In this document: positions 52,916 through 60,223 of the stretch, piece by piece
Position numbering within the stretch: the first letter of the stretch is position 1
Layout: each line of letters opens with the position of its first letter
Assembly: GCF_000151205.2 (NCBI RefSeq)
Contig: NC_016051.1
Coordinates: 1,302,001 to 1,366,000, forward strand
DNA length: 64,000 nt
Source of the DNA: Thermococcus sp. AM4
Lineage (GTDB): Archaea; Methanobacteriota_B; Thermococci; Thermococcales; Thermococcaceae
Direction of reading: 5' to 3'
The notes under the pieces: model-generated
The model's database searches: none
Told to the model about the DNA's origin: nothing
Seen by the model: the letters and a program-made list of their open reading frames with translations, nothing else
Translations under genes and position numbers: made by a program

Positions 52916-52979
52916 ATATATCAGCCAGGAATCCGGTCATCATCCCGAGGTCAGGTTCGAGAGTGCTCATCACGTTGGG
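52916..52979 (-). ncRNA. C/D box sRNA (2'-O-methylation guide)
   Basis: On the minus strand: box C GTGATGA (52973-52967), a 12-base guide (52966-52955), box D' CTGA (52954-52951), a 7-base spacer, box C' ATGATGA (52943-52937), a second 12-base guide (52936-52925) and box D CTGA (52924-52921). The two 12-base spacings are exactly those of archaeal C/D sRNAs. Ten bases of the D guide, CGGATTCCTG, are complementary to 23S rRNA (plus-strand 43261-43270). The fifth base above box D would direct methylation to the G at plus position 43267. The ends of the transcript are estimated. Confidence 0.82.
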
Positions 52980-52990
52980 GTGGCCACCCC
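52977..52990. repeat. 14-bp perfect palindrome beside the sRNA
   Basis: ggggtggccacccc reads the same on both strands and lies just upstream of box C. It could be an operator, a terminator-like hairpin or a precursor stem. Confidence 0.5.
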
Positions 52991-53038
52991 ATAGGAAGTC
53001 TCCTCAAGCCTTAAAAACTTTCACGCTTAGTAATAAAC

Positions 53039-53539
53039 ATGAGCGTTTCAGTGAAACAGCTGAGCGGCAAGATTCCTTTGGCACTCGTCACAATAAGGCC
53101 CGCGAGGCTCTTCGACATTGGTGAGATAATGCGGATCGAGAGGGAATCCTTCCGCGAGGCCTATCCAAGGGGGCTCTTTCTCGTCTTCCTGGAGAACAAC
53201 CCCGAGACGTTTCTCGTCGCCGAGTACAATGGAAAGGTCATAGGATACGTCATGGCCTACCTCCGCCCGGACCTTGAAGGACACATAATGAGCATAGCCG
53301 TTGACAAACGCTACCGTGGGAACGGCATAGGCTCGGCCCTGCTCACCGAGGCGATAGACAGGCTCATCGCGCGGGGGGCCCGCTACATCGGCCTCGAAGT
53401 TCGTGTGAGCAACGAAAAGGCCATAAAGCTCTACGAGCGCTTTGGCTTCCGGAAGGTGAAGCGGATTATCGGCTACTACTCTGACGGCGAAGATGCATAC
53501 TACATGCTCCTGCCTGCTGAGGAATGGAGGGGAAGCTGA
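53039..53539 (+). CDS. N-terminal acetyltransferase (Ard1/RimI-like GNAT)
   Basis: 166 residues. The acetyl-CoA loop is IAVDKRYRGNGIGSALLTEA (about 93-112), with the N-terminal PARLFDIGEIMRIERESF and C-terminal LYERFGFRKVKRIIGYY typical of archaeal Ard1. It acetylates protein N termini. ATG 53039 lies about 22-30 bases after a cttaaaaac TATA element, so the message is probably leaderless. The stop overlaps the endA start by one base. Confidence 0.9.
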   Translation: MSVSVKQLSGKIPLALVTIRPARLFDIGEIMRIERESFREAYPRGLFLVFLENNPETFLVAEYNGKVIGYVMAYLRPDLEGHIMSIAVDKRYRGNGIGSALLTEAIDRLIARGARYIGLEVRVSNEKAIKLYERFGFRKVKRIIGYYSDGEDAYYMLLPAEEWRGS

Positions 53540-54045
53540 TGATAGTCTTTTACCTGAGCGGGGACAGGGTCTTCTCGACCGACCAGAACGCGATAAACGG
53601 CCTCTACAACAAGCGCCACTTCGGGAAGCTGGTGGAGGGCAAGCTCTTCCTCTCGTTGCTCGAGGCAACTTATCTCGTCGAGAGGGGCAAGATAGAGGTC
53701 AGGGACGGGAAGAGAAAACTAACCGTCGAGGAGCTCATGAACCTCGGAAGGAAGAGGGACGAGCTGTTCGACGCCAAGTATCTCGTTTACAAGGACCTGC
53801 GCGACAGGGGCTACACCGTCAAGTCCGGCCTTAAGTTCGGCTCGCACTTCCGCGTTTACCGCAGGGGCATGGACGAGCACTCCCAGTGGCTCGTGTGGGT
53901 CCTACCTGAGAACTCCCGCCTGAGCCCGAACGACATAACCGCTCGCGTTAGAGTAGCTCACGGTGTCAGGAAAAACATGGTGATGGCGATAGTTGACGAA
54001 GATGCGGACGTTACCTACTACAAGGTAGAGTGGACTAAGTTTTAG
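53539..54045 (+). CDS. endA: tRNA-splicing endonuclease
   Basis: 168 residues, the short homotetramer-type archaeal EndA. It cuts bulge-helix-bulge motifs in pre-tRNA introns and pre-rRNA. The catalytic triad is visible as the Tyr of FRVYRRG, the His of RVAHGVRK and the Lys of that segment, with LPENSRLSPNDITARVRVAHG. ATG 53539 is six bases after GGAGGGG; the ATG at 53524 lies before the ribosome site and was rejected. Confidence 0.95.
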   Translation: MIVFYLSGDRVFSTDQNAINGLYNKRHFGKLVEGKLFLSLLEATYLVERGKIEVRDGKRKLTVEELMNLGRKRDELFDAKYLVYKDLRDRGYTVKSGLKFGSHFRVYRRGMDEHSQWLVWVLPENSRLSPNDITARVRVAHGVRKNMVMAIVDEDADVTYYKVEWTKF

Positions 54046-54056
54046 GGGGACTTAGC

Positions 54057-54509
54057 ATGGAGAGTGTATTCCCGCTCATTCTGTTGTATCTAGTCTCAGG
54101 ATTTCCCTAGCTAACCCTTAGACTTATGTACCACAGCAGAATTCAATATCCCCCTAAGAAAATGGACAATATGGACAATTCTGAGTCTTATAGGGCTCTC
54201 AGCATTGATATCAATTGTGGACTATTTTTCAATAATGACTATTTTGTTCCTCAGAGAAAACAAGTACTGGCTATTGATGATTGCAATGGCTTTAATTCTT
54301 CCCTCCGTTCTTAAGAATAGTAGTTCTTCCACGCATAGACTTTGCTTTGATGACTAGATATCTCAATCCTTCATGAAAAATCATTAAGCAAAAAAGATTT
54401 AATCAGTATCGGGAAAATAGGGTATATCATAACCATTATCCTGCCGCTGTACTCAGCAATCATTGCACTCTTCGCCATGATATTTATGTACAGGATGAGG
54501 GGGATTTAA
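54057..54509 (+). pseudogene. Broken membrane-protein gene
   Basis: ATG 54057 with AGGGGGA upstream opens MESVFPLILLYLVSGFP, then meets TAG at 54108. From 54115, in the next frame, a hydrophobic stretch continues (FNIPLRKWTIWTILSLIG, WLLMIAMALILPSVL) to TAG 54355. From 54354 the original frame resumes (KKDLISIGKIGYIITIILP) and ends with TAA 54507. Three overlapping pieces of one membrane protein imply at least two frameshifts. The end abuts the intact gene at 54511. Confidence 0.7.
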
Positions 54510-54510
54510 A

Positions 54511-55263
54511 ATGAACCTGTGGGAGTTTACGCTGTACATCATCGTGATTTGGGCAATTCCTTCGGGCTTTGTCTCGGGGGTTCTAAAGAAAGCCACTCTC
54601 AAGGTGCCCATCAGCAGATCTTTTCCATTAGAAGCGACAGTTTTCACTGGATTTGTGATCTTTGTAATAGGTCTCTTAAAACTATCACCCCCCGACAAAC
54701 TCGTTCTACCTGCTTTCATTGGCTACTTCCTTACTTCTGGTCTAATATCAGCAAAGTTCCACGGGCAGTTCAGCCCAGTAAAAATTCTCGCCCACCCTCC
54801 ACTCTCCATTGCAGGTGGTATCTTAATGGGACTGTTCTGGGCCATTATATTTTACTTCTATTTAATGGCCATACTGATAGTACCCCTGATATCAAACATA
54901 GGCATTCTCTGGCTTCTTAGTAGGATGACCGTTAAGAAAGTTCTCGGGTTTGAAATTGGGGACGGTATCGAGAGGGAGTTGGCCATTTTCTTCTTAATTC
55001 TTTTCATCTCCAGTGGAATTAGGTGGTACCTCTTCAAGGTTGCGATAAACTCTATTGTAAACACCTCTAGGTTCTGGCTCCTCAGCCTTCCCACAGTGGT
55101 CCTCATTGGAGCAGTTGAAATTATGGGCGCAAGGGCATTTGGGTGGTACAGGAATATTGAAAGCACGAAAAAAATTGCCCTAATTGTCGCTCCCCTTTAC
55201 ATCTCCATAGCCCTTTCAATTGGAGTTTCACTAGTGTGGGGAATGATGGCGGATGGGGTTTAA
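54511..55263 (+). CDS. Polytopic membrane protein, unrecognised
   Basis: 250 residues with about seven hydrophobic segments (LYIIVIWAIPSGFVSGVL, EATVFTGFVIFVIGLL, LMGLFWAIIFYFYLMAILIV and others), with short charged loops. No family recognised. It starts one base after the broken gene's stop, behind AGGGGG, so the two were one operon and the remaining protein may have lost its partner. AT-richer than the core genes. It converges with the DUF835 gene with three bases between the stops. Confidence 0.7.
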   Translation: MNLWEFTLYIIVIWAIPSGFVSGVLKKATLKVPISRSFPLEATVFTGFVIFVIGLLKLSPPDKLVLPAFIGYFLTSGLISAKFHGQFSPVKILAHPPLSIAGGILMGLFWAIIFYFYLMAILIVPLISNIGILWLLSRMTVKKVLGFEIGDGIERELAIFFLILFISSGIRWYLFKVAINSIVNTSRFWLLSLPTVVLIGAVEIMGARAFGWYRNIESTKKIALIVAPLYISIALSIGVSLVWGMMADGV

Positions 55264-55266
55264 CCC

Positions 55267-56064
55267 TCAGTCGTCCCCTATAGTCTCAAACTCCCTGCTC
55301 AAAAGCCTGAACTCCCTCTCCCCGATGGACTTCGGATCTATTGGAACAAGGATGATGGTGTTGTTCATCACCGCGTGATCTTTCAGGTATGCGAGGAACT
55401 TAAAGACGGGAATAAACCCGTTTTCGGTCATCAGGTACTCAACTCCATCGAGGTATATCACCTTCTCGGCCTCGCTCTTTCTCATAAACTGGACCAAAAG
55501 GTGTGTAAGGTACTCGAGCCTGCGGGGATGAACCGTATCCTTGCCTCCAACACTGGTGAGCCAGATAACGGGGGTTTTCTCAATCCCAAGGGTTGTTCTA
55601 AAGAACTCGGGAGGGGTTCTGGATATTATGGCAACCGCCCTGCCTGCGAGGAACCTCTTGAGAAGTGGCACTGCGTTTTTAACAGTGACGATGTAAAGAC
55701 CAGGGGTTATCCTCTCGTTCCCTCCATCCCCTCTAAGCTCGACTACGGGAACAAGCTCGTAATGCACGAGAATTTCCCTCAACAGATGAGACCATCCGTA
55801 CATCAAAATTATCAGGGCGATACCACAGAGGATATTACAGAGGGTTTCGAATAGGGTAACGGTGTTACTGGAAATGCTCACCAAACCGGCCCTCCACAAC
55901 TCGACTGGAAGAACACTGAGTTTGGCAAGGGAAAAGCCCAGCCAGGCAATTATCATCCAATCGTACGCCCGGGCCAATCTGGGATAATGCTCCCTGAACC
56001 GGTGCCTGTGTTTAACGCTCAGAAACAGAAGCGCAAACATAACCACAAGAACTATTATAGCCAT
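55267..56064 (-). CDS. DUF835 family membrane protein
   Basis: 265 residues from ATG 56064. The N-terminal segments (AIIVLVVMFALLFLSV, WMIIAWLGFSLAKLSV, LFETLCNILCGIALIILMYG) are membrane helices. The C-terminal half is DUF835: PVIWLTSVGGKDTVHPRRLEYL, VIYLDGVEYLMTENGF and ILVPIDPKSIGEREFRLL. Function unknown. A TTG at 56097 and an out-of-frame ATG at 56104 lie upstream of a nine-G run; with eight G residues ATG 56104 would be in frame. The start is therefore uncertain. Confidence 0.8.
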   Translation of the reverse strand: MAIIVLVVMFALLFLSVKHRHRFREHYPRLARAYDWMIIAWLGFSLAKLSVLPVELWRAGLVSISSNTVTLFETLCNILCGIALIILMYGWSHLLREILVHYELVPVVELRGDGGNERITPGLYIVTVKNAVPLLKRFLAGRAVAIISRTPPEFFRTTLGIEKTPVIWLTSVGGKDTVHPRRLEYLTHLLVQFMRKSEAEKVIYLDGVEYLMTENGFIPVFKFLAYLKDHAVMNNTIILVPIDPKSIGEREFRLLSREFETIGDD

Positions 56065-56104
56065 GGTTAGATTAAAGTATGCAACGCCCCCCCCCAACGG
56101 CCAT

Positions 56105-56280
56105 CACCCGGTTATATATTTCTGTATGAGGACGTATTTAAACCTTTTGAGGGAACAAGAGCAGAAACACTCCCAGTAGAAAATCAGAAGAAATATATTC
56201 CAGTTTAGCATCTTTTGAATGACGATAGAACTCCAGAAATTTGAAAAGAAGCATAGAAGGGTTTCAATCGTGCACTCACT
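56105..56280. other. AT-rich gap with promoters
   Basis: 176 bases without a supported gene. The minus strand has aatatataac near 56122-56112, well placed for the DUF835 gene. A single GTTTCAAT (56261-56268) resembles the start of Thermococcales CRISPR repeats but is not repeated here. Confidence 0.5.
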
Positions 56281-56694
56281 TCAGGAGGTTCTCTTTGCCC
56301 TCTCCGGAGCCGCTTCCCATGAAAATGTCCAGATGACGAGATAGTACCACAGTATGAAAAACAGCGTCACTACCAGCTGGCTCCTCGTCAGGGAAACGAA
56401 TGGAAACAGGAACATGCCTATCGCGGTCAAAATCCACCCGTAGCGGTACGGGGAAGGCTTATAACCGCTGAGCTTTCTCATCAAAACCGCAACAATCACG
56501 GCCAGAAAGCCCCTAAAAAATGCCTTGGGGAGTACTTCCATACTGTAAACCTCCCTTGGATCCGCGACCATTCCCTTTGAGAGGGCCCCCATCACCGCTA
56601 TGTACGGCCAAAAAAGAAGAACAAAGCAAACAAGGGCCTCCTTCCCTATCTTCCCAATCCCCTCCTCATTAGGCAGAAGCTTAATCCAGTTCAT
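56281..56694 (-). CDS. Small membrane protein, unrecognised
   Basis: 137 residues from ATG 56694, which lies eight bases after GGAGG. Hydrophobic segments are EALVCFVLLFWPYIAVMG, AFFRGFLAVIVAVLM, GWILTAIGMFLFPFVSL and QLVVTLFFILWYYLVIW. A GTG at 56775 overlaps the kbl stop and would add a polar N-terminal part without a ribosome site. No family recognised. Confidence 0.6.
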   Translation of the reverse strand: MNWIKLLPNEEGIGKIGKEALVCFVLLFWPYIAVMGALSKGMVADPREVYSMEVLPKAFFRGFLAVIVAVLMRKLSGYKPSPYRYGWILTAIGMFLFPFVSLTRSQLVVTLFFILWYYLVIWTFSWEAAPERAKRTS

Positions 56695-56771
56695 GGGGTT
56701 ATCCTCCAATGCATGTGAAGCATATAGTCCATCAGAAAAGAAAAAGCACGAAAAGGAGTTTAACTGCACAC

Positions 56772-57959
56772 TCACTTCAAGAACCCGGTCTTCTTCCCGA
56801 GGTCCTCGAAGGCGTCTATGACGTACTGGAGGTCCTCCTTGCTGTGGGCAGCGGAAGGCTCGAGCCTTATCCTGGCAGTTCCGAGCGGGACGGTCGGGTA
56901 AACTATCGCCTGAGCGAAGATGTTGTACTCGTCGTATAAGCGTCTGCTGAACTCCTGGGCGAGCTTCTCGTCGTAGAGCATAACTGGAGTAATCGGATGC
57001 TTGGTGTTTCCGAGGTCGTAGCCCAACTCGCGGAGCCCGTTCTGGAGGAAGTGGGTGTTGTCCCAGAGCTTCTTGACGAGCTCGTCGCTCCTCTGGAGAA
57101 TCTCAACTGCCGCTATGGCAGCCGCGACGTCCGGTGGGTTGGGCGCGCTCGAGAAGAGGAACGGCCTTCCGCGCTGGCGGAGGTACTCGATGGCCTCCTC
57201 AGGGCCGGCGACGTAGCCGCCGATTACTCCGAAGGCCTTGCTGAGCGTTCCCATCTCGAAGTCAACCTTGTCGTGGAGCTTGAAGTGGTCGACGATACCC
57301 CTTCCGCTGTCTCCCAAAACTCCTTCACCGTGCGCGTCGTCTATGTAGAGTATCGCGTCGTACTGCTCCGCCAGCTCGGCCATCTCCGGGAGCGGGGCGA
57401 GGTCGCCGTCCATCGAGAAGACACCGTCGCTGACGATGATTTTCTTCTTCTTGTCCTTGTTCTCCTTTAGCTTTCTCTCGAGGTCCTCCATGTCGAGGTG
57501 CTTGTAGATTACCTTCGGCGCACCGCTGAGGCGCATTCCGTCTATGATGCTCGCGTGGTTGAGCTCCTCACTGATGAAAACCCCGTTGTCCTTCTTGGTA
57601 AGGAGGGCGCTTAGGGCTCCCAGGTTCGCGTTGTAGCCGCTCTGGAAGAGTATGGCCGCTTCACGCTTCTTGAACTTCGCCAGCTTCTCCTCGAGCTCTA
57701 CGTGGAGCTCCATCGTTCCCGCTATCGTCCTCACGGCGCCGGCACCAACGCCGTAGTCAAGGATGGCCCTTATGGCCGCGTACCTGATCTCCGGGTGCGC
57801 GGCGAGGCCGAGGTAGTTGTTGGAGCACATGTTGAGAACCCTCTTGCCGTCAACGACGACCCACGGGCCCTGGGCGCTCTCGAGCTTCCTTATGGTCACG
57901 TAGAGGCCCTTATCCTTGAGCTCCTGAAGTTCCTCCCTAATCCAGTCAAGCTTCCCCAT
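56772..57959 (-). CDS. kbl: Glycine C-acetyltransferase (2-amino-3-ketobutyrate CoA ligase)
   Basis: 395-residue PLP enzyme of the alpha-oxoamine synthase family. It cleaves 2-amino-3-ketobutyrate, made from threonine, into glycine and acetyl-CoA. Seen: NMCSNNYLGLAAHPE, GAGAVRTIAGTMELH, YIDDAHGEGVLGDSGRG and the PLP-Lys region MGTLSKAFGVIGGYVAG. KBL fits better than 8-amino-7-oxononanoate synthase because no biotin genes are near. ATG 57959 follows GGTGGTTCTC. Confidence 0.9.
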   Translation of the reverse strand: MGKLDWIREELQELKDKGLYVTIRKLESAQGPWVVVDGKRVLNMCSNNYLGLAAHPEIRYAAIRAILDYGVGAGAVRTIAGTMELHVELEEKLAKFKKREAAILFQSGYNANLGALSALLTKKDNGVFISEELNHASIIDGMRLSGAPKVIYKHLDMEDLERKLKENKDKKKKIIVSDGVFSMDGDLAPLPEMAELAEQYDAILYIDDAHGEGVLGDSGRGIVDHFKLHDKVDFEMGTLSKAFGVIGGYVAGPEEAIEYLRQRGRPFLFSSAPNPPDVAAAIAAVEILQRSDELVKKLWDNTHFLQNGLRELGYDLGNTKHPITPVMLYDEKLAQEFSRRLYDEYNIFAQAIVYPTVPLGTARIRLEPSAAHSKEDLQYVIDAFEDLGKKTGFLK

Positions 57960-58014
57960 GAGAACCACCGTTTACATATGGGCACCGCGGTATAAAAGTT
58001 TTGCACTGAACCGG

Positions 58015-58473
58015 TTAGTGCAGTCTAATTATTGCCGTGAGGATCGCCAAAAGGGCGAGCGCGAAGCTCCCGCCGATTTCAAGCCTGTAATCGTGCCTCT
58101 CGTCCGGATACCTTTCGATTATCTCGGCCCTGATTCTAAAATTCCCCGGCCCGGTGACGGTGATTGACAACCCCCAGCCCCTTCTCGACAGCGGGTAAGC
58201 AACGGGCACGACGCCTGTGAAGAAGTCGAGGAACAGATGGCTTCCCCAGCCGAGGGCAAAGAGCAGGAAGGGACTGCCGAGGTGCAGACCGAGGAGAAGG
58301 ATCGGGAGAAAGGGCAGGAGGGAGTGAAGGTACGAGCGATGCTCCTCAGCCAAAGCATCGAGGTCCGGAAAGACAGCCCCGAGGGCGAGGGCGGTGAGTC
58401 CCGCTAGCGTCGGCTCGCCGGAGAGTGCGAGGTAGACGAGGCTCGGAATCGAGGCGTGCTCAAGCGGGTCCAT
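58015..58473 (-). CDS. YdjM-type (DUF457) membrane metal-dependent hydrolase
   Basis: 152 residues with the family's conserved pieces DPLEHASIPSLVYL, LGAVFPDLDALAEEHRSYLHS and GWGSHLFLDFFTGVV, whose His and Asp residues likely bind metal, and several membrane segments. The activity is unproven. The start is ATG 58473; a TTG at 58488 is a weaker choice. A catttttatgt TATA-like element lies just upstream, suggesting a short or absent leader. Confidence 0.8.
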   Translation of the reverse strand: MDPLEHASIPSLVYLALSGEPTLAGLTALALGAVFPDLDALAEEHRSYLHSLLPFLPILLLGLHLGSPFLLFALGWGSHLFLDFFTGVVPVAYPLSRRGWGLSITVTGPGNFRIRAEIIERYPDERHDYRLEIGGSFALALLAILTAIIRLH

Positions 58474-58506
58474 ACATAAAAATGTCAAAAGAAAAGGGCC
58501 TTAAAG

Positions 58507-60114
58507 TTATCCCTCCCAAGCAGTTTCGGTTAGTGGGTATATGATACGGTGAGGAGGCAAAAGAGGCGTTGGTGGGTACTCTGGAACCTCGTAGATGTCA
58601 ACGTACATCACGGGGATGACGTAGCTCTTCTTGTCCTTCAGGTAGAGAAACACGTCTTTTAGCTTGTAGGTGGTCACCTCGAACCTTTGATCTTCATTCC
58701 AGGAAGTATAACTAACGTCCATCTTAAGAAATGAATCATCTTCCGATGACATGCCTATCGAAAATCCTGCAACCGGGATCACCCCCGGATTGCCCACGGA
58801 AATGCCCATCGAGAACAGGGGAGTATAATGGGACTCGCTCTTAAGTTGCCAAGTATCCACGTCAACGCTTTTGGTAAAAGTGTAGTTTCTGTATCCGTCA
58901 AAGGTGTTCACGATGCCCTTCACTTTTTCCACGAGTTTTGATCCATCATCAGCACTGAAGATCCCGTCCCAGGTTTTTATCTTAACTCCCTCCGGAGTTC
59001 CCTCAAGGACAGGAACCACTATCGTAAAGAAGGCTCTGCTGTTATACGGCACGGTAAACTCCTTCCCATCGGGATACCCCACCGCATAAAGTCTGTAGCG
59101 CATGACAACGTAGTGCCCAACGATTCCCGACATCACGTAGCTCTCTCCCCCGGGAAGGTCTTTACCATAGAAATGGGTATCGCGTTCCATCCACTCTCCA
59201 TCTTCCTTCAGGGTAAAAACCGGACCGGCGGATATCTGGGTTATAGAGCCTCCATCGTTTTCCACTCCAAGGGCCGAGAACGATATGGAGATACCCGATG
59301 AACTTTTAGTGGCCATAAACGTCTCAATGTGACCGGCATCCCTATCATCCCTGTTTCCCCAAATGTGGGCTATAACAAGTGGAATGCTGGAGTTGATGCC
59401 GCAGGAGAGTATCCTGTAGTCAGGTGCCCAGTACAAACAGACCCCTGAGGAGAGGCACTTGTTATCAATTCGGTCCGGAGCCAATTTCATGAGAAGACTT
59501 TGGGCATCCCTATCCCCCAGCGAGGGCGGATAATCATCCCAGACGGATTCCACTCCCCCATTTCTACTCTTGTCCGCCGTTTTTTCGGTCAGGTTTTCCT
59601 TTATTGGCTTTAACTGAGACAGTTTAATCATCGGCGCGGATACATGGACTTTTACCGCGTACCCATCCAATATCTTGTCAACGCGTATGGGCACCGAGAA
59701 AGCTGTAGAGTAGAAGCCGTTATCCCTTTTTACCACTCCAAGAAACAGCATTCCTGGATTCACGCTCTCAGGGTCGAGTCCGAGGTGGCTTAAGTATCGC
59801 TCCCAAATTCTTGCATAGACAAGGGCGGCCTTCATGCTCACGTGAAAACTTCCATCCCCGTAGTAGTATCCAAGGAAGACGGGCGTTCCATTGGGCAGCA
59901 TTCCGATTGCAGTAAAGGTTCCACTGCCGGATCCAAAGTAGATAGCAAAGCGATCCTCCTTGCTAACCAAGACCCTTGAAAACAATGACTTGCTGTACTT
60001 AACCTGAACTTCTTGAAAGTCATCCGCCGCCATTTTTAGTGAAAACTGGTTCACTGCCATCACAGATAAAAACAAAACCAAAGTTACCACCAAGATTTTT
60101 TTACGTATATTCAT
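58507..60114 (-). CDS. Secreted or anchored protein, unrecognised
   Basis: 535 residues with an N-terminal signal or anchor ([20 protein letters not shown]), then a long beta-rich extracellular part with a Gly/Ser patch ([13 protein letters not shown]), two Cys pairs near the middle, and several Asn-X-Ser/Thr sites. There is no C-terminal anchor. No family recognised. The DNA is less GC-rich than kbl and rfcS on either side, so the gene may be a recent accessory gain. Its promoter lies in the 109-base gap shared with rfcS. Confidence 0.7.
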   Translation of the reverse strand: MNIRKKILVVTLVLFLSVMAVNQFSLKMAADDFQEVQVKYSKSLFSRVLVSKEDRFAIYFGSGSGTFTAIGMLPNGTPVFLGYYYGDGSFHVSMKAALVYARIWERYLSHLGLDPESVNPGMLFLGVVKRDNGFYSTAFSVPIRVDKILDGYAVKVHVSAPMIKLSQLKPIKENLTEKTADKSRNGGVESVWDDYPPSLGDRDAQSLLMKLAPDRIDNKCLSSGVCLYWAPDYRILSCGINSSIPLVIAHIWGNRDDRDAGHIETFMATKSSSGISISFSALGVENDGGSITQISAGPVFTLKEDGEWMERDTHFYGKDLPGGESYVMSGIVGHYVVMRYRLYAVGYPDGKEFTVPYNSRAFFTIVVPVLEGTPEGVKIKTWDGIFSADDGSKLVEKVKGIVNTFDGYRNYTFTKSVDVDTWQLKSESHYTPLFSMGISVGNPGVIPVAGFSIGMSSEDDSFLKMDVSYTSWNEDQRFEVTTYKLKDVFLYLKDKKSYVIPVMYVDIYEVPEYPPTPLLPPHRIIYPLTETAWEG

Positions 60115-60223
60115 TGATTATCACCACCATTATAGAAGAAAAAGAATATTAAAAATATTGCGTTGCAAACAGAACACAAAAAGATTAAGAGGATCTGAGT
60201 TAAAAACCCAGCAGGTGGAACGC

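Noticed and set aside
52950-52966. GGTTCGAGAG as a tRNA T-arm fragment
   Set aside because: It is fully explained as the D' guide and box D' of the C/D sRNA; no acceptor or anticodon arm is present.
56255-56275. GTTTCAAT string resembling the start of a Thermococcales CRISPR repeat
   Set aside because: Only one copy and no regularly spaced second repeat anywhere nearby, so no array is supported.
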